A stretch of DNA of 64,000 nucleotides, from NCBI RefSeq assembly GCF_020524325.1, contig NZ_JAIVKY010000007.1, forward strand, positions 682,001 to 746,000, given 5' to 3'. Under the pieces are notes generated by a model. That model did not search any database and had not been told where the DNA came from. It was given only the letters and a program-made list of their open reading frames with translations. The DNA comes from Sutcliffiella horikoshii (GTDB lineage: Bacteria; Bacillota; Bacilli; Bacillales; Bacillaceae_I). Shown piece after piece: positions 59,349 through 64,000 of the stretch (positions are counted from its first letter, which is position 1; the number at the start of each line of letters is the position of its first letter). The translations under genes were made by a program, and so were the position numbers.

Positions 59349-60382
59349 TGAATGATTATAAACTGGATGCATGGAAAAAGAAAATGACCCATTATAATGA
59401 AACACCATTCAAGGATGGAGTAACGGCCAGAAAATCGATTTGGAGGAAAAACAAAGCAACCCTTTGGTATTACCAAGCACCTGTCAGAAAATATAATGTG
59501 CCGATTTTTATCATCTATTCTCTGATTAATCAGCCATTCATCCTAGACATGATATCTGGCGGTAGTACTATTGAAGCGCTTGTGAAAAAGGGTTTTGATG
59601 TTTATATGATTGATTTTGGAAAGCCGGGGCTAGAAGACAGGGACATGAAACTAGATGACTTTATACAAAAGTATATTGAAAATGGGGTTAAAGAGGCAAT
59701 CAAGCATTCCGGTGCGAAAGAAATGACCATCTTGGGCTATTGTCTAGGGGGTACACTCGCGGCTATGTATGCGTCTATAGCAAAGGAACCGATAAAAAAT
59801 CTAGTCCTGTTTGTCACGCCTGTTGATTTCAGCACTCCTAGTTATTTTGATAAATGGGTAAAAGCTTTAAGAGAAGGTGAAGTGGACAGCTCTCGTTATA
59901 TGGAGAAGACTGGAATTATTCCAGCCTCTCATGTGGAAGCCGGTATACGTATGATTACATCACCTATTTATTTTACTCCATATTTATCTCTTCTATTAAA
60001 CCTGGAAAATAAAGCATATATAGACAAATGGCACCGGTTTAATACTTGGACAAAAGGACATATTCCTTTGACAAGTGGTGTAGCCAAGCAAATCATTCAG
60101 GATTTTACAAAGGACAACAAGCTAATTAAAAATGAGAGTGAAATAAATGGCCAAACAGTCAAGCTATCTAATATTAATGCGAATTTACTTGTGGTAGGAA
60201 CAGAGGGTGATCGACTTGTACCGCTTGATTACATTTTACCATTGATGGATGAGGTGGGAAGTGTCGATAAGACAGCACACATATTAACAGGCGGACATAC
60301 AGGTACCTCTGTTAAAAATGGAAGACTGCCGAGCTATCTGGATAACTGGTTGCATGTAAGGTCAGAACCAGCAGACTTGTAG
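59345..60382 (+). CDS. phaC: Class IV polyhydroxyalkanoate synthase catalytic subunit PhaC
   Basis: 345 residues with an alpha/beta-hydrolase fold. The lipase-like box GYCLGG holds catalytic Cys133, the later GTEGDRLVPL holds the Asp, and GGHTG the His. It polymerises hydroxyacyl-CoA into storage polyester with PhaR. Typical Bacillus PhaC is about 360 residues, so this one is slightly short at the N terminus; ATG 59345 overlaps the phaR stop. No phasin (phaP) is adjacent. Confidence 0.93.
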   Translation: MMNDYKLDAWKKKMTHYNETPFKDGVTARKSIWRKNKATLWYYQAPVRKYNVPIFIIYSLINQPFILDMISGGSTIEALVKKGFDVYMIDFGKPGLEDRDMKLDDFIQKYIENGVKEAIKHSGAKEMTILGYCLGGTLAAMYASIAKEPIKNLVLFVTPVDFSTPSYFDKWVKALREGEVDSSRYMEKTGIIPASHVEAGIRMITSPIYFTPYLSLLLNLENKAYIDKWHRFNTWTKGHIPLTSGVAKQIIQDFTKDNKLIKNESEINGQTVKLSNINANLLVVGTEGDRLVPLDYILPLMDEVGSVDKTAHILTGGHTGTSVKNGRLPSYLDNWLHVRSEPADL

Positions 60383-60398
60383 AGTGGGAGGGATGGAT

Positions 60399-60512
60399 AT
60401 GAATGTCTTACATGAGAACCTGAAATGGGGAATGAACCCTTATATAGAATATATGGGGATAGGAGCAACCGTTTTTATGCAATTTCTTATAGGTCTTAAA
60501 GACAACCAGTAG
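60399..60512 (+). CDS. Very small predicted protein after phaC (37 residues)
   Basis: Begins MNVLHENLKWGMNPYIEYMG and ends TVFMQFLIGLKDNQ; half hydrophobic, possibly membrane-associated. GGGAGGG lies six bases before ATG 60399, 16 bases after the phaC stop. No family recognised; supported only by the ribosome-binding site and position. Confidence 0.45.
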   Translation: MNVLHENLKWGMNPYIEYMGIGATVFMQFLIGLKDNQ

Positions 60513-60684
60513 GGGGGCTTTTGCTTCTCTATTTTTTTGTATGTAAATCTCGGTAAATATTGTTAAGTTTTCGTAGGGTAACATTATTTCAATAAAGGGT
60601 AATGTCATTTTTTATTTTTATCAAAAAGTAGAAAAAAGCTTGTGAAATAAGGGTATTTTGGTTTGAATGGAGGGGAAAAGCTAC

Positions 60685-60759
60685 ATGAAAAGTGTTGTTT
60701 TGAGTGGTTGTTCAATAGTGTTTAGTTGTAAAATAGCAAAGCATACATATGGAATATAA
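60685..60759 (+). CDS. Possible 24-residue peptide upstream of the two-component genes
   Basis: Encodes MKSVVLSGCSIVFSCKIAKH and four more residues. GGAGGGG lies nine bases before the ATG. Two Cys and a hydrophobic start could fit a secreted or regulatory peptide, but it may be chance. Confidence 0.3.
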   Translation: MKSVVLSGCSIVFSCKIAKHTYGI

Positions 60760-60770
60760 GAAACATTAGG

Positions 60771-60799
60771 TTCAAATAATTGATTATAAAAGATATAAT
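60771..60799 (+). promoter_or_regulatory. Promoter of the histidine kinase gene
   Basis: TTCAAA (60771-60776), 17-base spacer, perfect TATAAT (60794-60799). Confidence 0.55.
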
Positions 60800-60845
60800 G
60801 CATATAGTACAAGTTTTAATGTGCTAATTCCTTGCAAAAAGGAGG

Positions 60846-62507
60846 TTGGAAATAATCGGGGTTAATAGTTTAATACAACGTGAAAGTGAATCTCTTCATG
60901 TATCTAAAGGATTTATCCTGTTTCATTCTGACCTCACAGTCAGTTCCATTGATGCTGGAGCGCTGGATATACTTGGACACACGAATCAATCGGTGACGGG
61001 GAAACTACTCACAGACCTTTTAAAAAAAGATGCATCAAATATATTGCTTAAATATACATACAGTGTAATACAAGAAGGCATTTCCGTGCAACACGAAATG
61101 AAACTTTCTGAAAATCCAATTCAGTGGTTTAAAGTGGTTATTTACCCTATTGATTCAAATCACTTTTCTATGCTTTTTCTTGATATTAATAAGCAGAAAG
61201 AGATGGAAGCAGCTCTTTTAAAGCAAACAGCGAAGCTTAATGTCCTAAATGAATCTGCGGCCATGTTGACCTCTATCAAAAATCCAAAAGAACTGCTAGA
61301 TTCTCTATTTCATAAACTTTCACAAGTGTTAGACCTTGATATCTATATTAATTATAGTTGGGACAAGGAGCAGAATCGACTAGTGTTAGCAAACCATCAT
61401 GGGCTTTGCAAAGAAGAGTTGGAGACCTGTATGTATATAGAAAAGGGATCAGCTGTGTGTGGTACTGTTGCACATAGTAAAGAAAGAATGGTTTTCGAGC
61501 ATGTGGATGACAGAGGGGATAATATATTAGATCTGATCCGTCCACTTGGCGTCAAAGCATATGTTTGTGAACCCTTATTATCGTTTGGGGAACTTGTCGG
61601 CACCATTTCCTTCGGTTCCAAAAAACGTTCCACTTTTACATCAGAAGAACTTGATTTAATTCATTCTATTTGTCATCAAGTAACTATTGTGCTGGATCGA
61701 ATGACAAAAGTGGATGAGTTGACCCAAAACACAGAAACATTAGAAGTAGCAAATCTGCATTTGAAGGAAAATGAGAGAAAGTTACGGCTTATCATCGAGA
61801 AAAATGAAGTAGAGAGAGAAAGTAAAACCAAAACGAATTTCCTGGCAATGATCAGCCATGAGTTGAGGACGCCGTTAAATTCTATTATAGGATACAGTCA
61901 AGTTTTAGAAAGTGATCAAAAAGATCCACTCACAGACAAGCAGAAATCAAGACTTGCCAAAATACTCACGTCAAGCAGGCATCTTTTGCAACTAATTAAC
62001 AACATTTTAGAGCTAATTCGTATTGATACATATCCAGAAACAATGAAAACAAATGTAAAATCAATTCGAATAAAAGAGGCTGTATGGGAAAGCTTACATT
62101 CGATGAGCAATAATGCTAAGGAAAAAGGGATATCTCTTTACATTGAAAAAGATGTAGAGGATATTACGATTGAAATTGATCCCATACGTTTTCAACAAGT
62201 GATGGTCAATCTATTAAATAATGCCATTAAATACAATAAAAAGAATGGAACTGTCACGCTCTATTGGAGGGTGGATGGCAGGTACTTGGCTATTTTTGTA
62301 AAAGATACGGGGATTGGCATCCCCCAGAGTCACCATGATAACATCTTTGAGCCATTCTACAGGGTAAACCATATCATTCCAGGAGTTGAAGGGACAGGCA
62401 TAGGCTTGACTCTTGTTAAACAAAATGTCCTAGAAATGAAAGGTACCGTTGGCGTTTCAAGTATAGAAGGAACAGGAAGTACCTTCTGGGTTAAGGTACC
62501 GATATAA
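60846..62507 (+). CDS. Soluble PAS-GAF sensor histidine kinase
   Basis: About 550 residues without membrane helices: PAS-like region (about 15-120), GAF domain (about 135-290), a helical linker, HisKA with phospho-acceptor His338 in MISHELRTPLNSIIGYS, and an HATPase_c domain with N-box NLLNNAIKYNKKNG and KDTGIGIP, ending GTGIGLTLVKQNV. It phosphorylates probably the response regulator encoded 28 bases later. The start is odd: TTG 60846 touches the AAAGGAGG site, whereas ATA 60852 and ATC 60855 have proper spacing. Signal unknown; GAF and PAS domains sense small ligands or redox. Confidence 0.9.
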   Translation: MEIIGVNSLIQRESESLHVSKGFILFHSDLTVSSIDAGALDILGHTNQSVTGKLLTDLLKKDASNILLKYTYSVIQEGISVQHEMKLSENPIQWFKVVIYPIDSNHFSMLFLDINKQKEMEAALLKQTAKLNVLNESAAMLTSIKNPKELLDSLFHKLSQVLDLDIYINYSWDKEQNRLVLANHHGLCKEELETCMYIEKGSAVCGTVAHSKERMVFEHVDDRGDNILDLIRPLGVKAYVCEPLLSFGELVGTISFGSKKRSTFTSEELDLIHSICHQVTIVLDRMTKVDELTQNTETLEVANLHLKENERKLRLIIEKNEVERESKTKTNFLAMISHELRTPLNSIIGYSQVLESDQKDPLTDKQKSRLAKILTSSRHLLQLINNILELIRIDTYPETMKTNVKSIRIKEAVWESLHSMSNNAKEKGISLYIEKDVEDITIEIDPIRFQQVMVNLLNNAIKYNKKNGTVTLYWRVDGRYLAIFVKDTGIGIPQSHHDNIFEPFYRVNHIIPGVEGTGIGLTLVKQNVLEMKGTVGVSSIEGTGSTFWVKVPI

Positions 62508-62535
62508 TACATCGAAAGAAAGGGGTTTTCTTCGA

Positions 62536-63273
62536 TTGAAACCAATAAATGTGGTACTTGTTGATGACAATCAGAATTCTCTTGAAATATTGGAATTTTT
62601 TATTGGAGAACTGAAAGAGTTTCGAATTGTAGATATTTGTAATAGTGGGGAAAAATTGATTGATAGTGTGATGAAAAACAAGGTGGATCTTGTGATTGCA
62701 GACATAAATATGCCAAAGAAAAGTGGTTTAGATGCAATAAAAGAATGCCTTGAGTTCTCTCCTGATTTAAAGTTTATATTTGTAACAGGATATAATGAAT
62801 TTGCTGTGGAGGCATTTGCTATTTCTGCAGTGGACTATATTGTAAAACCGATTGAAAAAATCAGGTTATACAAAGCTTTGGAGCGTGCAAAAGGCCAATT
62901 GCATTCTGAGATGGCAGACACGGATCAGAAAAACCATAATAAAAGGTTATCTGTTCGTTCCAATAGTTCTTTCTACTATATACCTTTCGAGGATATTATA
63001 TTTATTGAAAAATCAGGGAAGAAATGCATAATATATACAAACAATCAGTCAATTGAAACCTATGAAAACATTAGCGATATCTATAAGCAATTGGACCAAA
63101 ATTTTTACCGGACACACCGATCCTATATTGTTAACCTAAGAATGTTATCTCATATCACACCTAAAAATGAAACGTATTTTGCTTACTTTACTAATCACGA
63201 GAAGTATGCACACATATCCAAATTGAAAATAAATGAAGTACAAGAGTTGTTGGCTCAAATCACGAAATCTTAA
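62536..63273 (+). CDS. LytTR-family response regulator
   Basis: 245 residues: receiver domain (1-120) with acidic Asp10 and Asp11, phospho-acceptor Asp56 in VIADINMPKKSG and Lys in VKPIEK, then a LytTR DNA-binding domain (about 138-243) with FYYIPFEDIIFIEKSGKKC and FYRTHRSYIVNL. TTG start with AAAGGGG about ten bases upstream. LytTR regulators typically bind paired direct repeats; no such sites were assigned here. Partner of the upstream kinase. Confidence 0.93.
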   Translation: MKPINVVLVDDNQNSLEILEFFIGELKEFRIVDICNSGEKLIDSVMKNKVDLVIADINMPKKSGLDAIKECLEFSPDLKFIFVTGYNEFAVEAFAISAVDYIVKPIEKIRLYKALERAKGQLHSEMADTDQKNHNKRLSVRSNSSFYYIPFEDIIFIEKSGKKCIIYTNNQSIETYENISDIYKQLDQNFYRTHRSYIVNLRMLSHITPKNETYFAYFTNHEKYAHISKLKINEVQELLAQITKS

Positions 63274-63308
63274 TCTTAAGTATTTTGTGATTTGAGTTTT
63301 CTTTTTTA
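63254..63308 (+). terminator. Terminator of the two-component operon
   Basis: Stem CTCAAATCAC / GTGATTTGAG spans the stop codon and is followed by TTTTCTTTTTT. Confidence 0.85.
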
Positions 63309-63491
63309 CAAACCTTCATTTTTCATAAAAATTCCAATAATGGTCCTTAAATGTTGAATCTATACGGTTGAAATGGCAAAGTAGTGCATCGAAAAGCAAT
63401 AATGAACTGCTCAAAGGTATAGGAGAAATTGGACAAAAGGGAATGTAGTTCGATAGAATGCTAGATAAAGGTATCTATTTAATAGATAATA

Positions 63492-63520
63492 TTGACGAAT
63501 CTTTTTACTTCACATATAAA
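63492..63520 (+). promoter_or_regulatory. Sigma-A promoter upstream of sda
   Basis: TTGACG (63492-63497), 17 bases, TATAAA (63515-63520). The predicted leader to the sda start is about 140 bases. Confidence 0.7.
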
Positions 63521-63630
63521 AGATGGAAATTTTAAAGAGATGATGAACTGCTATCTTATTTAAAATAATCACAAACATGCCTTGTAAGGTTAATCGAATC
63601 GTTTTGAAAGTTAAATAAGTAGCAAACATC

Positions 63631-63648
63631 CGATATTTAGAATATCCG
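63631..63648. promoter_or_regulatory. Palindrome just upstream of sda
   Basis: CGATATT-TAG-AATATCCG contains perfect arms GATATT / AATATC, 20-38 bases before the sda ATG and inside its leader. It may be an operator or an RNA hairpin. Confidence 0.4.
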
Positions 63649-63668
63649 TTATATGGGAGGGGTTTTAT

Positions 63669-63806
63669 ATGGATTTGTTAAGTGATGAATCTTTGATAGA
63701 AGTTTATGAAGCAGCGATAACGAATGAATTAAACGAAGAGTTTTTAAAGCTTATTCTTGATGAAATGAAGCGGAGAAAAATTGAAATTCCAGTATCCATT
63801 AGATAA
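63669..63806 (+). CDS. sda: Sporulation histidine-kinase inhibitor Sda
   Basis: 45 residues: MDLLSDESLIEVYEAAITNE, then LNEEFLKLILDEMKRRKI. The pattern LSDE-LIE-Y--A and FI-LI--EI-RR matches Sda of B. subtilis (46 residues), a helical hairpin that binds KinA and blocks the phosphorelay when replication is disturbed. GGGAGGGG precedes the ATG. It lies beside a kinase/regulator pair, but Sda usually acts on sporulation kinases. Confidence 0.85.
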   Translation: MDLLSDESLIEVYEAAITNELNEEFLKLILDEMKRRKIEIPVSIR

Positions 63807-63842
63807 TAACTAAAGAATTGATAAAACAAAAGAACATGTAAA

Positions 63843-63876
63843 GAGATGTGATGTAAGTAGTCAGCATCTTTTTTCT
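63843..63876 (+). terminator. Weak terminator of sda
   Basis: AGATG / CATCT arms with a long loop followed by six Ts. Confidence 0.45.
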
Positions 63877-63920
63877 TTATGAATACAATTTATGAATACA
63901 ATCAAAAGGAGAAACATAGC

Positions 63921-64000
63921 ATGTACATCGTTCACTCGACTTTCATCGTACCGTCTGAAAAAGCAGATGAAGTAATTTCGATATATCATAACAGATCAAG
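63921..64000 (+). CDS. Start of a probable antibiotic-biosynthesis-monooxygenase (ABM) domain protein, cut by window edge
   Basis: The 26 visible residues (MYIVHSTFIVPSEKADEVIS and onward) fit the first beta-strand and helix of small ABM/heme-monooxygenase-like proteins. AAAGGAGAAAC lies upstream. The remainder is beyond base 64000, so the call is provisional. Confidence 0.5.
   Translation, partial: MYIVHSTFIVPSEKADEVISIYHNRS

Noticed and set aside
1-64000. rRNA, tRNA, transposase or prophage genes
   Set aside because: None seen on either strand; repeats lack coding capacity and no att-like junctions were found.

Overview
The window is chromosomal DNA of a low-GC, endospore-forming Bacillaceae bacterium. 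Its backbone follows the Bacillus subtilis yui/yug/kap/mrp region: yuiD, pepA (yuiE), yuiF, bioY (yuiG), yuxO/menI, yuxJ, kapD, kapB, patB, yugE, yugF, alaR, alaT, yugI, yuzA, yugJ, mrpABCDEFG, pgi, yugN and mstX-yugO. An SspH-type spore protein and an Sda-type sporulation checkpoint protein confirm a spore former. Synteny and family assignments come from reading the proteins; no database search was run.

Layout. 1-5.5 kb: yuiD (cut by the window edge), leucyl aminopeptidase, a NhaC-like permease, and bioY behind a BirA-type operator. 5.8-10.6 kb: a gas-vesicle operon in Priestia megaterium order (gvpP-Q-B-R-N-F-G-L-S-K-J), with a hairpin after the main structural gene. 10.7-13.0 kb: two overlapping SEDS (FtsW/RodA) genes. 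13.2-18.6 kb: a tightly overlapped minus-strand operon with two ABC modules, an ECF sigma factor, a putative anti-sigma/permease hybrid, and a permease fused to a large M1-peptidase-like domain without the zinc motif. 19.0-27.1 kb: a beta-glucan (laminarin-like) utilisation locus with a LacI regulator, three palindromic operators, ABC importer genes without an ATPase, and GH1, GH30 and GH16 enzymes without signal peptides. 27-44 kb: housekeeping and conserved genes, including the kap-pat-yug block. 44.5-50.3 kb: the Mrp Na+/H+ antiporter. 51-57 kb: pgi, yugN, the Mistic/K+-channel pair, sspH, an anion/cation symporter and a cold-shock gene. 58-60.4 kb: class IV polyhydroxyalkanoate synthase genes (SDR-phaR-phaC). 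60.8-64 kb: a soluble PAS-GAF histidine kinase paired with a LytTR response regulator, then sda and the start of an ABM-domain gene.

Together the gas vesicles, sodium antiporter, beta-glucan degradation and PHA storage suggest an aquatic, salt-tolerant, polysaccharide-using Bacillus relative. That is an inference; genus and species cannot be fixed from this window.

Intergenic DNA is rich in repeats. A GC-rich palindromic element of about 130 bp occurs about a dozen times. Four times it appears as two oppositely oriented arms around a linker of about 85 bp, and two of those linkers share clear sequence similarity, so the true unit seems to be bipartite and about 340 bp long. A separate 52-bp element forms a seven-copy tandem array after pepA and has single degenerate relatives at two other loci. 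A third repeat, with exact 21-bp period, precedes the GH30 gene. I saw no rRNA, tRNA, CRISPR array, transposase or phage gene.
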